From Planctomycetaceae bacterium (GTDB taxonomy: Bacteria; Planctomycetota; Planctomycetia; Planctomycetales; Planctomycetaceae): a stretch of DNA of 64,000 bases. Of the stretch, positions 1-9,341 are shown one piece after another. Each line of letters starts with the position of its first letter. The stretch's first letter is position 1. The translations under genes and the position numbers were made by a program. The notes under the pieces are model-generated. The model was not told the origin of the DNA and searched no databases. It saw only the letters and a list, made by a program, of their open reading frames with translations. The DNA is taken from positions 5,160,001 to 5,224,000 of the forward strand of contig CP051247.1 in the NCBI GenBank assembly GCA_017795105.1. Reading direction: 5' to 3'.

Positions 1-77
1 CGATATCCAAACCTCGGGAATTCGCTTACCAGTTCCAGGATTGCGTTGACGATTCGAGCCTTTAAACGCGAAGGGCC

Positions 78-2267
78 TCAGCTTTCCAGCCTCTTAAGCC
101 GTTCTTCAATGTCGTGAAGAGTTTCACCTTCTGCTCCGTCCATTGCACGTCGGTACCATTTATTCGCTTCGTCCGGATCAGTCGATACACCAACCCCTTC
201 TTCATACATGACGCCAAGTCGGAACTGTGCCCGCCAATACCCCAGTTCCGCTGATTTCAGGCACCAATCAAATGCGTTAGAATCGCTTTGCTTGCACCCA
301 CGGCCAGTCGCGTATGATTCCGCCAGGTGGTATTGAGCCACCGCATTGCCCTGTTCGGCTGCCTTGCGATACCATGCGACGGCCTTCGAGACGTTTTTCT
401 CTCCTCCATCACCCGTCGAAAACAGAACACCAAGGTTGTTTTGAGCCGTAGGGTGCCCTTGTTCTGCGGCCTTGCGATACCATTCTCGCGCCTTTGCGTC
501 GTCTTTCTCGACGCCTATTCCGTCGTCGAAGTAAAAGGCCACTTTGAACTGCGCGTGGGCATAGCCCAGATCAGCGGCCTTCATGTACCACTCGTGCGCC
601 TTCACAGCGTCAGGAGCCACTCCTTGCCCTTTTTCATACATAATGCCTAGATTATAGAGTGCTGGAATGTATCCTCGATCAGCTGCTTTGGAAAACCACT
701 TTACTGCACCGTAGTTATCCTCGCTTACCCCATCCCCATTATCTAATGCAATTCCAAGGCTGTTCTGTGCACTCGGATGGCCTTGTCCTGCGGCAAGCCG
801 GTACCACTTGGCAGCCTCGGCCGGGTCTTCCTTCACTCCTCGACCACACTCGTACATCTCTGCGAGATGTGCCTGGCCCTCCGCGTGGCCCTGTTTTGCA
901 GCCAGGCGAAACCACTGGACCGCGCCATTCTGGCTTGCCCAGAGCACTCCTTTGCTCTCGCCGATCATTATACCGAGCCGTACCTGCGCCTCAGCGAATC
1001 CCTGTGCAGCAGCTCTTTGATACCACATCGTCGCCGTGAAGTGGGCCTCAGTTACCCCCCATCCATTCTCATGCATTTCCCCCAAGAGAGTCTGTGCTAG
1101 CGGGTCCCCTGCGTTTGCCAGATCCGTTAACTTGTCCTTTGCAAGACTGCACCAGTGACATGCTTCAAAACGATCAACCCTAAGTCCCCCAATCCCCTTT
1201 CCATGATGCACACCAACCAGCGCCTGAGCCCTCGGGTCTCCGCGGCCTGCAGCTTGCCTGAAAAGGGTGTAGGACTTCTCCCAGTCAATAGGCCCTTGGT
1301 TGCCCAGGTAGTAATGCATCCCCATTGCAAAGTCTTTATCCTGTGTCGCTCCAAACTCGAAATCTCCTGTAATTTCTCCTCTCAACGCAGGAGTTTGAAT
1401 CTTTCGCCGATTTCGTAGAACGTACGCCTTGGTGTTGTTGTAGGCATATTTGTAGAGTTCCAGGAGAGAGACCTTATGGTTTCGATTGCCCTCTTCTGCA
1501 TCCGCCGCTCCGCGTAGCCCTTGCAGGATATAATTGATAAACACGCCATGCTTGATCTGTCCGTCTTCCCAAGAGACCTGGCCCGGCGCGCAACTGCTCA
1601 GGACTAAAATCCCTGAGGGAGGATTCTGTAAAGTCTTGGCAAACTCTCTGGTCTCGTCTGTCGCTCGCATTGATTTCTCGCCTTCTGGACGCGGATCATT
1701 GCGGCATGCATCGACTACCAACAATTTGATCTCCGCCGGGCACAATTCGAGTTGCCGGTATAGTTTTTCGAGCGCGATCATCGTGGTCGGACGATCGACT
1801 TCGGTGTCGGCCGGACAAAAATAACTCTGACTTCCGCCATCAGGGTGGATACCGTGGCCGCTGAAGGCGATTACGATCATATCGCCTTTTTCAATGATGC
1901 CTCGTTCAACGAGTGTCTCACCCTTGGCATCCAATCGTCCGAGCAACAAGTTGAGTTCCGTTTCGATATTGGACTTGAACGGACGGTATCTCCGTTCGCG
2001 GGCCTCATCATGCATGAGGATAATATGGTCTTCTCGGAAGCCCGTCGCAATCAGCTGTGCTTTGAGTGCTTCCATGTCATTTCCGCAGAAACGCAAATCG
2101 GCTGCGTTGATGTAATCGTCCACGCCAATCAGAATTGCCCATTTGCTTGAAGCCGCCGGCTCGACAAGGAGAGCTCGGTCCTCCGCATTCAGGCCGACTG
2201 AGCCCGCGAATGCTATCGACAACAATGCCATCACAAGGTCACGAAGGCAGGCGGGGTTGGCAGGCAT
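78..2267 (-). CDS. Exported caspase-like (C14) protein with C-terminal Sel1 repeats
   Basis: A 729-residue protein with an N-terminal hydrophobic segment (about residues 10-28) that reads as a signal peptide. The caspase-like domain spans about 40-300. It begins with the strand WAILIGVDDY, has the catalytic His138 in FSGHG and Cys188 in VVDACRN, and so keeps the C14 His/Cys dyad. From about 313 to 715 there are about ten Sel1-type repeats (pattern A-x-x-x-LG-x-x-Y-x-x-G-x-GV ... WY-x-x-AA-x-x-G), a solenoid used for protein contacts. It is the last gene of the minus-strand caspase run, 106 bp after the small gene at 2374-2577. The inferred role is a secreted or periplasmic caspase-like protease or pseudo-protease with a solenoid for partner binding. 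The domain calls are firm; the substrate is unknown. Confidence 0.9.
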   Translation of the reverse strand: MPANPACLRDLVMALLSIAFAGSVGLNAEDRALLVEPAASSKWAILIGVDDYINAADLRFCGNDMEALKAQLIATGFREDHIILMHDEARERRYRPFKSNIETELNLLLGRLDAKGETLVERGIIEKGDMIVIAFSGHGIHPDGGSQSYFCPADTEVDRPTTMIALEKLYRQLELCPAEIKLLVVDACRNDPRPEGEKSMRATDETREFAKTLQNPPSGILVLSSCAPGQVSWEDGQIKHGVFINYILQGLRGAADAEEGNRNHKVSLLELYKYAYNNTKAYVLRNRRKIQTPALRGEITGDFEFGATQDKDFAMGMHYYLGNQGPIDWEKSYTLFRQAAGRGDPRAQALVGVHHGKGIGGLRVDRFEACHWCSLAKDKLTDLANAGDPLAQTLLGEMHENGWGVTEAHFTATMWYQRAAAQGFAEAQVRLGIMIGESKGVLWASQNGAVQWFRLAAKQGHAEGQAHLAEMYECGRGVKEDPAEAAKWYRLAAGQGHPSAQNSLGIALDNGDGVSEDNYGAVKWFSKAADRGYIPALYNLGIMYEKGQGVAPDAVKAHEWYMKAADLGYAHAQFKVAFYFDDGIGVEKDDAKAREWYRKAAEQGHPTAQNNLGVLFSTGDGGEKNVSKAVAWYRKAAEQGNAVAQYHLAESYATGRGCKQSDSNAFDWCLKSAELGYWRAQFRLGVMYEEGVGVSTDPDEANKWYRRAMDGAEGETLHDIEERLKRLES

Positions 2268-2373
2268 GAAAAGAGTCCTTATCAGAGTTTAAATCTGGCA
2301 CAGCAAGTCGCCTGAGCACCTCACGGTAAAGCCGACGAACAGATGGACGGACAAAAACTGAACTACCGTCATA

Positions 2374-2577
2374 CTATTCCCGCTCAGAAAGCGTTTGAAT
2401 GCCGGCCTCGTTCGGGGCCGTCCGATCGGCAGCGTGGTCGTAGAGACCTTCTTGTTTCAGCTTGATGCAAGTTGCTATGGCGTCCAAGTCTGGAATCTCA
2501 TTTCGATCGAACCAAATGGCTGATCTCCCTTCGAGAGTGCCACTCGAACCTGACCTAAAAACGATTTCTGTCGTCAT
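2374..2577 (-). CDS. Small hypothetical protein (67 aa)
   Basis: A short open frame between two well supported genes of the same strand. No signal peptide, membrane segment or known motif is visible; the protein is acidic and polar. Its position inside the caspase run, in the same direction, is the main reason to list it. No convincing Shine-Dalgarno sequence precedes the ATG, so it may be a chance frame. No function is proposed. Confidence 0.35.
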   Translation of the reverse strand: MTTEIVFRSGSSGTLEGRSAIWFDRNEIPDLDAIATCIKLKQEGLYDHAADRTAPNEAGIQTLSERE

Positions 2578-2718
2578 GTTTCACGCCGAAAACAACACTT
2601 GACAGTACTTACGACAATGCGGTGTCTGAACGATCCGACGTCACAGGACGTATGAGTAAACCTAGATAACGTTCACGGCAAGAGGGGCTCTTGAGGTTTT
2701 ACCATTCGAGACACCATA

Positions 2719-3996
2719 CTATTCGTGCGTTTTGCGAATCTCCGATGCCTGCTTAAGTAGCGTTTCAGCTTCGACTAACCTGTCCGTCACTTTGTACACT
2801 TCTGCCAAATTTTCAAGGCAAAGCGCGACGTTGGGGTGATCGCTGCCAAGCGCGTTCTTCCATATGCTAAGTGCACGCTTGTAGTGTAGCTCAGCCTGCA
2901 TGGGATGTTTCTGAAGAAGACGAACCCCTGCGAGATTGTTCAGGCTGGTGGCGACATCGGTGTGATCTGAGCCTAGTATCGTTTCTTGAATTGAGATTGC
3001 CCGTTCGTAGTGGTCCACTGCCACGCTATACTTCCCCTCACGCACGCAGGCGCGGCCCAAATTGTTTGTCGTTATGGCAACGTGAGGATGGTCCTCTCCC
3101 AATGAGCCCACCTGAATCACCCATGCTCTCTCGAAGCACTTCTTAGCCAGCAGGTGCCGCGCTGTATTCAGGTGAATTACCCCAATTGAGTTGAGGCAGT
3201 CTGCAACAGCGGGATGATTCCTGCCGCGAACTTTTTCCGTGATTTGCAAAGAGCGATTTGCATAATCAATCGCCTTGTCGTAGTTCTTCTTGCGTATATG
3301 GGCAACGGATAGGTTGTTCAATATTGTGGCAACCTCCGGGGCATCCGCTCCAAACGCTCTCTCATTTATCGATAATGCCCGCTCATAGCACGACAAAGCG
3401 TTATCATGATCCGAGTTCTTGCTATATGCTACCCCGAGGCTGGTCAGGACCATGCCGACATCCGGATGGTCGCGCCCCAGTGTCTTTTCCAGGATTTCCA
3501 AGCTGAGCCGATGAAATTCCACTGCATCGGTGTATCTTCCTACCTTCTCATAAGTTACAGCCAGGTTATGCGCAGATAACCCGGTATCGGGGTGGTCGAC
3601 ACCAAGGACGACTATTCGGATCGTGAAGCAACGTGAATGGCTGGCCTGTGCTTCTTTGTATAATCCGAGCATCTCATACATCGCACCCAAGTTAGAAAAC
3701 GTTGTGGACAAATCCACTGTCCATTCTTCGCCATTCCGTTCAGCCAGTGCGATAGCCTGTTTGCCAGTGTCAATTCCTTTTTTGTAATCTCCGCTCTTGT
3801 GACATTCCACCATCGTTTGATTCAGGGAACTCACCGAATCTGTGTTGTCCTGGGAATAGGAAATATCTGAAAGGGACAGCGCTATGAATAGGAATATTGA
3901 CGAACACCACGCGAGATGTGTGTGGGGGTAAGAGCAAAGAACGTGCACAACTGGAAGTGTACGGAGTGCAGCCGCGCGAATAAAAAGCGTTTGCAT
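2719..3996 (-). CDS. Tandem TPR protein (kinesin light chain/NPHP3-like repeats)
   Basis: A 425-residue protein made almost entirely of about eight 42-residue TPR units (about 60-420) of the kinesin-light-chain type, each with the signature LG-x-DHPDV followed by a LNNLA-like helix. The N-terminus has a hydrophobic stretch at about 28-47 that could be a signal peptide or an anchor, so the repeats probably lie outside the cytoplasm. No enzymatic domain is present. It lies 77 bp downstream of the giant TPR-WD40-caspase gene and is probably co-transcribed with it. The inferred role is an adaptor for the caspase-like proteins encoded on either side. The repeat family is certain; the partner is not shown by the sequence. 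Confidence 0.85.
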   Translation of the reverse strand: MQTLFIRAAALRTLPVVHVLCSYPHTHLAWCSSIFLFIALSLSDISYSQDNTDSVSSLNQTMVECHKSGDYKKGIDTGKQAIALAERNGEEWTVDLSTTFSNLGAMYEMLGLYKEAQASHSRCFTIRIVVLGVDHPDTGLSAHNLAVTYEKVGRYTDAVEFHRLSLEILEKTLGRDHPDVGMVLTSLGVAYSKNSDHDNALSCYERALSINERAFGADAPEVATILNNLSVAHIRKKNYDKAIDYANRSLQITEKVRGRNHPAVADCLNSIGVIHLNTARHLLAKKCFERAWVIQVGSLGEDHPHVAITTNNLGRACVREGKYSVAVDHYERAISIQETILGSDHTDVATSLNNLAGVRLLQKHPMQAELHYKRALSIWKNALGSDHPNVALCLENLAEVYKVTDRLVEAETLLKQASEIRKTHE

Positions 3997-4073
3997 CTCT
4001 TCTGATCCTTTGTTGTTGATTGGAGTGTATGCGGCTCACCAGTATTGAATACTATCTGCTCGTCGTAGACTGA

Positions 4074-7000
4074 CTACGGGCTGAGCGGCAGAAAAGGGAA
4101 GCTGTTTCCCTTGGAGTAGGAGTGGACGTCGTGGCGGCGGCCGAAGTAGCTTTCCATCAGTCGCGGCACGCGGCCGGCTGCGTAGGTGATCCAGTCGTTC
4201 ACCTCGGCCACGCCATCTGGATTGTTTGTCGTCATGGGCTCTCCCACTAGAGGACCACCATCGACACCCTCGAAGGCGGCCAGAAGTGTGTAGGACAACA
4301 CACCATGACGCAGTTCGTCCACTTCCTGCGCTTTTGACGTCGCAGCAGCAGCTGCGATCGTATAGATCCCCGAAGAACGAGACTGCCGCTCGATCGCGCC
4401 TCGGAACTGGAATGGATCCCGAGCCTTGTTGGCATCCAGTAATGCAAAGTAACGATCGGCTGATGTGACGGCTCCTCCCGCGTAACACGTATCCAGAATC
4501 AGAACGCGCTTCAGCGCCGGACTCCTCGTCATCCAGCCATAGATGCGATCGTGAGGGATACCTCCCTGGCGAATCGCTTCGTCGATGTCTCCGAATTCAG
4601 GAATCTGAATGTCATATGGTAGGAAGAAATAACGCTGTCCCACCATCTTCCCGTGGCCAGACAGCAGCACCATCAGAACGTCCTGCGGCTCGGCCTTCTC
4701 ACGAACTTTTTCCATCGCCGCGTGCAGATTCTCCGAGGTCGCTTTGGAGTCAGTTAACAACTGGACATGCACCGACTCGTAAAGCGACGATCCCCGCGTG
4801 CGGCACAGCGCTGCAATCTGAGTGGCGTCATTGTCGGCATAGCTTAGATCGAGCGGATCGTGCTGGTAGTCGCTGACACCCACAGCAACGACAAACAATT
4901 TGGCACGATCCAGCGGCTTCTCGTACTTCAGGACGAGTTCGGCAGGTTCCGCTTCCATCGAGCCATCCCGGCAAAAGGCCGTGGCTCTTAATCGGTTCTC
5001 TCCTTCAACCAGGTCAACAAAGAACTCGCGTGTCACGCCGTCTTCGTTGCGGATCTCTTCGCCTTGCGTGATCAATCGGGCGCCGTTGTGGTACAGGCGG
5101 AGGCCGGAGATCCCGCCTCCCTGATCGGTCGCGGTGACCTTGAAGGAAACCCGACGACTTCCGGCCTCTTCGGGGTTTGTTCTGGCGAGGGTGACGGTTG
5201 GAGGCGGAATGAGACCGATTGCCTGCTCCGGCAGGGGCCGCTCGCCGGCCGCAATGCTTGCAAGCAGGCCAGGGCGGTAGAAGTCGTTAAAGAACCGATC
5301 GACCGGCACGACGTTGAGGCCGTCACCGATACGGAAGCAGACCTTCTGCATCGCCGCTTCCGTGCCGTCAAACAGCCCCTCAGGAGTTACTGCCAGCCAG
5401 TCCTCTTCGCCGACGGCCAAAAAGCGGATGATTTCCTTGCAAGTGGAGACATCCCACAATTGGATAGCTTTGTTACTGCATCCAATCGCAAGAGTCTTAC
5501 CGTCGTTGATGAAACGCAAGAATGAGATGTCGTTGCGAAATCCATCCATGCTGCAGGCGCATTTTCCCGTCTTTAGCTCCCACACTTTCACAGTATAGTC
5601 ATCGCCAGCAGAAGCCAGATGTGTTCCAGTCGGGTTGAAAGCTACAACTCTTAATGCTCCCTCGTGGGCAGCAAACGTCGAAAGTGTCCGACCGCTCTCC
5701 GTATCCCACACTCTAATGGTCTTGTCTGCACTTCCTGAGGCGAGCACCTTTCCGTCGGGCCCGAAATCCAAAGAGCGAGTTTCTTCGTCATGGCCATCCA
5801 ACGTCTGGAGCTGCTTGGCATTTCGCGCGTCCCAAAGGATGAGCGGCTTCCCGTCGGTAGCAGATGCAAGTCTCTCCCCGTTTCGATCAAAAGCCAGAGC
5901 CGCGAAGTTTGGCTCTAAGTAGTTGCCGTCGTCACTTTCAAGTGTCACGATCTGTTCGCCGCTCTCAACGTCCCAGATTGTTATGTTGCTGAACTCGTTT
6001 CTTGCCACCAATCGCGTCCCATGGTGCCCGAATGCCAAGGAAATAGGCGCTCCATTAGAAGATTTCAGCACACGCAATAGCTTGCCAGTTTTGACCTCCC
6101 ATAGAATTACCTCATCGAAACCGGTGCCAGCCGCGAGAATTGTCCCGGAGGGACTGAACTCCAGGCATTGAAATTGTCCTGCATCCCACTCTTGAGTCTG
6201 GTATCTACGACGATCGCGTATGTCCCACAATTCGATGCTATTTTGGGGCCCGACTGATGCGTGGAAGTGTCCGTCTGGGCTTACAGCAACTGGAGTGGAG
6301 GTCTTCCTGGTCATCCCCGTACCGTCGATGCGGATGCATTCTCCGCTTTCGGCATCCCACAGTCGGAGTGAGACGTCTTGGCTAGCTCTGATCGCATCCG
6401 CTCCACTTGCCGACAACACAGTCGTGCCATCAGGTGAAAAGGCTACAGAAAACACCTTGCCTCCATGGCCTTCGAGATCGCGCAATCGCTTTCCACTCTT
6501 CACATCCCACAAGTGAATATCTTGTGTTGCCGCACGTACAGCCAGGGGATTAGGCTTTCTTTCGCGAATGCTTCTTGGGAGTCCTCCCCCACAAGCAAGT
6601 GTCGTGCCGTCTGGGCTAAAACAAATGGACTCGACATTCTGTAGCACCAACGAGGTTTCAAGTACACGACTTTGCTGACCGCTCTCGGGGTCCCACAGTC
6701 GCACTCGACCATCATCGCTTCCGGATGCGATCAGATTTCCATCGGGGCTGAAGGCTACTGCATTTACAGGGCCGGCATGACCACTCAGAGTATGAAGCAA
6801 GCGTCCTGTTTGCGCGTCCCATACTTGAATCAAATGGTCGTCGGCGCCCGAAACGATTGTTTTCCCGTCAGGACTGAATGCCACTGATTGAACGGCTTCA
6901 TTGTGTCCTTTAAGGACACGAATCTTTTGCCCGCTTGCGACGTCCCACAAACTGACGGCCTGATTCTGTCCACCTGAGACTAGCACGGATCCGTCAGGCG

Positions 7001-8894
7001 CGAACGCGACTGATTCTTCGGAGCCTGACGGAATACTTCGTAACAAATGGCCGGAGCGAATATTCCATAGCTTGATGGTATTATCGCTGCTGCAGGAGGC
7101 AAGCGTCGTGCCGTCGGGAGCCAGGGCGATCTCATTGACTCCTTTGGCATGTCCTTCAAGAACACGGAGTATACGCCCTGAGCTGGCTTGCCGCACTATA
7201 ATTGTACAGTCTTGGCTTCCGGAGACGAGTATTGTGCCGTCGGGAGTGTATACTGCAGAAGAAACGGTAGAGGTATGCTGTTCCTGAAGGACCAGCTCTG
7301 GTTCTATCGCGAGCGTGTTACGTACCGCGAGGTCGGGCGAATCTACCGGCTTCATTTCAGAAAGACGTGACGCACGCTCATCCTTTGTCTGTTCAAGGAT
7401 GTCTTCATTGCGGGGTGGCAATAGCCACAATTTGCCATGTTGCCATTTTTCGATTCGGACGTTCGCGTAAGTTCCTCCGTCAAGGTCTTTGTCTTGCAGC
7501 CATTGGCCATCTTCCATCGCGTCTCTTTGTGCTTCAATTGCCTCCTCGAATTTGCCGGACATGGCTAGAACACAGGAAAATGCATTAAGGGCATAGGCTG
7601 AATCGCTATGCTCAGCTAATGCTTCTGCCGCAAGGGTGGTCGCGGCTTTTAAGTCTCTGGATGCTTCGTCGGGGTGTGTGGATAGGACAAAGCTCATGTT
7701 TGCCTTTGCGTATTTATTCGAACCAATGTCTATTGATTGTTTATAGAGTTCGAGTGATTTGTTGTAATTGCGATCGGCAAAGTAAATAGATCCTTTGAGG
7801 TTGTAATAATCGGAATTGTTGGAATTCTTTTGGATGGCAATGTCGATGTCGTTGTGGGCACCGCGAAAGTCGGCGAGTTGTCGCCTTGTGTAGCTCCGGA
7901 AATAGAAATATGAATCATCGTCTGGATTCAGCTTGATTGCGTGATCAAGATCAGATAGAGCCAACTGGTATTGCCCTTTGGCATGTTTCGCTCGGCCTCT
8001 CAAGAAATAAGCTGGAGAAAAGTCTTCGTCCAGTGAGATATAGGTATCGAAGTCCGTAATGGACGAATCGAAGCGGTTGAGCGAGAAGTTAGACAGTGCT
8101 CGCTCAAAGTAGACAAATGGATCATCGAGTTCGAGTGCGATCGCGCGGTCGTAATCGTCGATAGAGGCCGCATATTGCTTCAACATGCGTTTTGCATTTG
8201 CGCGACTGCGGAAGAGGGAAGAATTATCAGGATCGAAACGCGAGGCTGCGTCATAATCTGTTATTGCGTTGTTGTAGCTGCCTAAGGCATAATGCGCATC
8301 CCCCCGCTTCTTGGATATTTGAAATGTGTCGCTACCAAGAAGGATTGCGTTGTTGAAGTCGTGAATGGCTTTCTGGTACTCTTTGAGGTCCATGTATTTC
8401 AGGCCTCGATTGGAGTAAGCCAGGGCGTATTCCTGATTCAATTCAATGGCTTTGCTGAAGTCCTGGATTGCTCTCTGGATGTCGTTCAGGCGATCGTATG
8501 CGACTCCTCTATCGTTATGAAATCTCGCATTGTCCGGTTCGATGCGGATTGCTGCGTCATAGTCTTTAATGGCCCCTTTGTAGTTCTCATTTGCCATCTT
8601 TTCGTCCCCGCGATCAATGAAAGTGTTTGCGGAAACAGCCTGCTCAAGAGAAGATTTGAAGACCCAGCCCTTTTGCTCACCGTCGCTAATGAGAAGAAAA
8701 CGATTGTCCTCCTCAAGGACATCATAGAGCCTATTCCGGTCGCTGAATTTCCCCGCGACAATAATCCCATCGCCGGAAGAGTTGATCCGGCCATAACTCA
8801 CGGGGGATCTTTTAAGCCTAGCGGCCAGCCATTCTTCAGCATGCACTGTCGAAGGAAGAACGAAGCAGCAGATCAATGCAAGCAGTGTTTTCAT
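4074..8894 (-). CDS. Giant exported SH3-like/TPR/WD40/caspase protein (1606 aa)
   Basis: The signal peptide is at residues 1-19. An SH3-like fold (about 20-82, ending in GWVFKSSLEQA) follows, then TPR repeats (about 84-460), then a WD40 series (about 545-1150, more than ten blades with GH...V...AFSPDG and LWD signatures), a beta-rich linker, and a C14 caspase-like domain (about 1335-1590). The catalytic pair is visible: His1414 in LLSGHG and Cys1470 in ILDTCYAGG. Two sensor-type solenoids in front of one protease suggest a ligand-gated protease. The DNA of the last 430 or so codons (4096-5366) is repeated apparently without change in the gene at 17131-20556. A 447-bp gap precedes it, so it may start its own transcript. 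Domain order is clear; the activating signal is unknown. Confidence 0.92.
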   Translation of the reverse strand: MKTLLALICCFVLPSTVHAEEWLAARLKRSPVSYGRINSSGDGIIVAGKFSDRNRLYDVLEEDNRFLLISDGEQKGWVFKSSLEQAVSANTFIDRGDEKMANENYKGAIKDYDAAIRIEPDNARFHNDRGVAYDRLNDIQRAIQDFSKAIELNQEYALAYSNRGLKYMDLKEYQKAIHDFNNAILLGSDTFQISKKRGDAHYALGSYNNAITDYDAASRFDPDNSSLFRSRANAKRMLKQYAASIDDYDRAIALELDDPFVYFERALSNFSLNRFDSSITDFDTYISLDEDFSPAYFLRGRAKHAKGQYQLALSDLDHAIKLNPDDDSYFYFRSYTRRQLADFRGAHNDIDIAIQKNSNNSDYYNLKGSIYFADRNYNKSLELYKQSIDIGSNKYAKANMSFVLSTHPDEASRDLKAATTLAAEALAEHSDSAYALNAFSCVLAMSGKFEEAIEAQRDAMEDGQWLQDKDLDGGTYANVRIEKWQHGKLWLLPPRNEDILEQTKDERASRLSEMKPVDSPDLAVRNTLAIEPELVLQEQHTSTVSSAVYTPDGTILVSGSQDCTIIVRQASSGRILRVLEGHAKGVNEIALAPDGTTLASCSSDNTIKLWNIRSGHLLRSIPSGSEESVAFAPDGSVLVSGGQNQAVSLWDVASGQKIRVLKGHNEAVQSVAFSPDGKTIVSGADDHLIQVWDAQTGRLLHTLSGHAGPVNAVAFSPDGNLIASGSDDGRVRLWDPESGQQSRVLETSLVLQNVESICFSPDGTTLACGGGLPRSIRERKPNPLAVRAATQDIHLWDVKSGKRLRDLEGHGGKVFSVAFSPDGTTVLSASGADAIRASQDVSLRLWDAESGECIRIDGTGMTRKTSTPVAVSPDGHFHASVGPQNSIELWDIRDRRRYQTQEWDAGQFQCLEFSPSGTILAAGTGFDEVILWEVKTGKLLRVLKSSNGAPISLAFGHHGTRLVARNEFSNITIWDVESGEQIVTLESDDGNYLEPNFAALAFDRNGERLASATDGKPLILWDARNAKQLQTLDGHDEETRSLDFGPDGKVLASGSADKTIRVWDTESGRTLSTFAAHEGALRVVAFNPTGTHLASAGDDYTVKVWELKTGKCACSMDGFRNDISFLRFINDGKTLAIGCSNKAIQLWDVSTCKEIIRFLAVGEEDWLAVTPEGLFDGTEAAMQKVCFRIGDGLNVVPVDRFFNDFYRPGLLASIAAGERPLPEQAIGLIPPPTVTLARTNPEEAGSRRVSFKVTATDQGGGISGLRLYHNGARLITQGEEIRNEDGVTREFFVDLVEGENRLRATAFCRDGSMEAEPAELVLKYEKPLDRAKLFVVAVGVSDYQHDPLDLSYADNDATQIAALCRTRGSSLYESVHVQLLTDSKATSENLHAAMEKVREKAEPQDVLMVLLSGHGKMVGQRYFFLPYDIQIPEFGDIDEAIRQGGIPHDRIYGWMTRSPALKRVLILDTCYAGGAVTSADRYFALLDANKARDPFQFRGAIERQSRSSGIYTIAAAAATSKAQEVDELRHGVLSYTLLAAFEGVDGGPLVGEPMTTNNPDGVAEVNDWITYAAGRVPRLMESYFGRRHDVHSYSKGNSFPFLPLSP
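4096..5366. repeat. Left copy of a 1,271-bp direct repeat encoding a caspase domain
   Basis: This stretch matches 17153-18423 base for base wherever I compared it, at a fixed offset of 13,057 bp and in the same orientation. The identity ends at 4094-4095 (AA here, TG in the other copy), just before the stop codon. At the other end it stops at 5367, where about 45 bp of imperfect similarity (several silent differences) lead into unrelated WD40 sequence. The repeat has no terminal inverted repeats and no transposase. The pattern fits gene conversion or very recent duplication of the protease half of the gene. Confidence 0.93.
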
Positions 8895-9341
8895 GGCAAT
8901 GGCCTAGTCGTCAAAAGTGGGAGAGAGGAACTTGTGGGGGTTCATCGGCATCGCATGTCCGTGTGTGTATTTCAGTGTCTTTTGGTAGCGCGGGATATGT
9001 CCGCAAGCCGGTGCCGTTGATAGTGGCTCTAAGCACGCACCGTTGTTCTTCAAAATGCCGGCGATTTTAACGCACCTTCCAGACTGATCACTCATCCTTA
9101 CGGATAGAGTACGATGAACTGGTTTGGAGTACAGCGTTTCGCTGGTCCTGGCCTGGCCACTTTGGGACGCGACGCGTGCCGTCGAATCTATCTTCGCTGT
9201 TAGGGTTACCGTGGGTTGGCAGGTCAAATGCGGGAATCGGAACAACGTTATGTAACACGTCAGAGGTGAACCCATGAGTAACCGGTGACCTCGGCGGATT
9301 CATCCCATTGCGAACAGGACTATCACTCGAAAACAATTCCA
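8895..9341. other. Longest gene-free gap inside the caspase run
   Basis: These 447 bp separate two caspase genes on the minus strand, whereas most other gaps in the run are 20-140 bp. Short open frames exist here but none has a family signature or a good ribosome binding site. I see no tRNA, no strong hairpin with a T tract and no convincing -35/-10 pair. The likely content is a promoter or leader region for the 4074-8894 gene and the genes after it. Confidence 0.4.
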
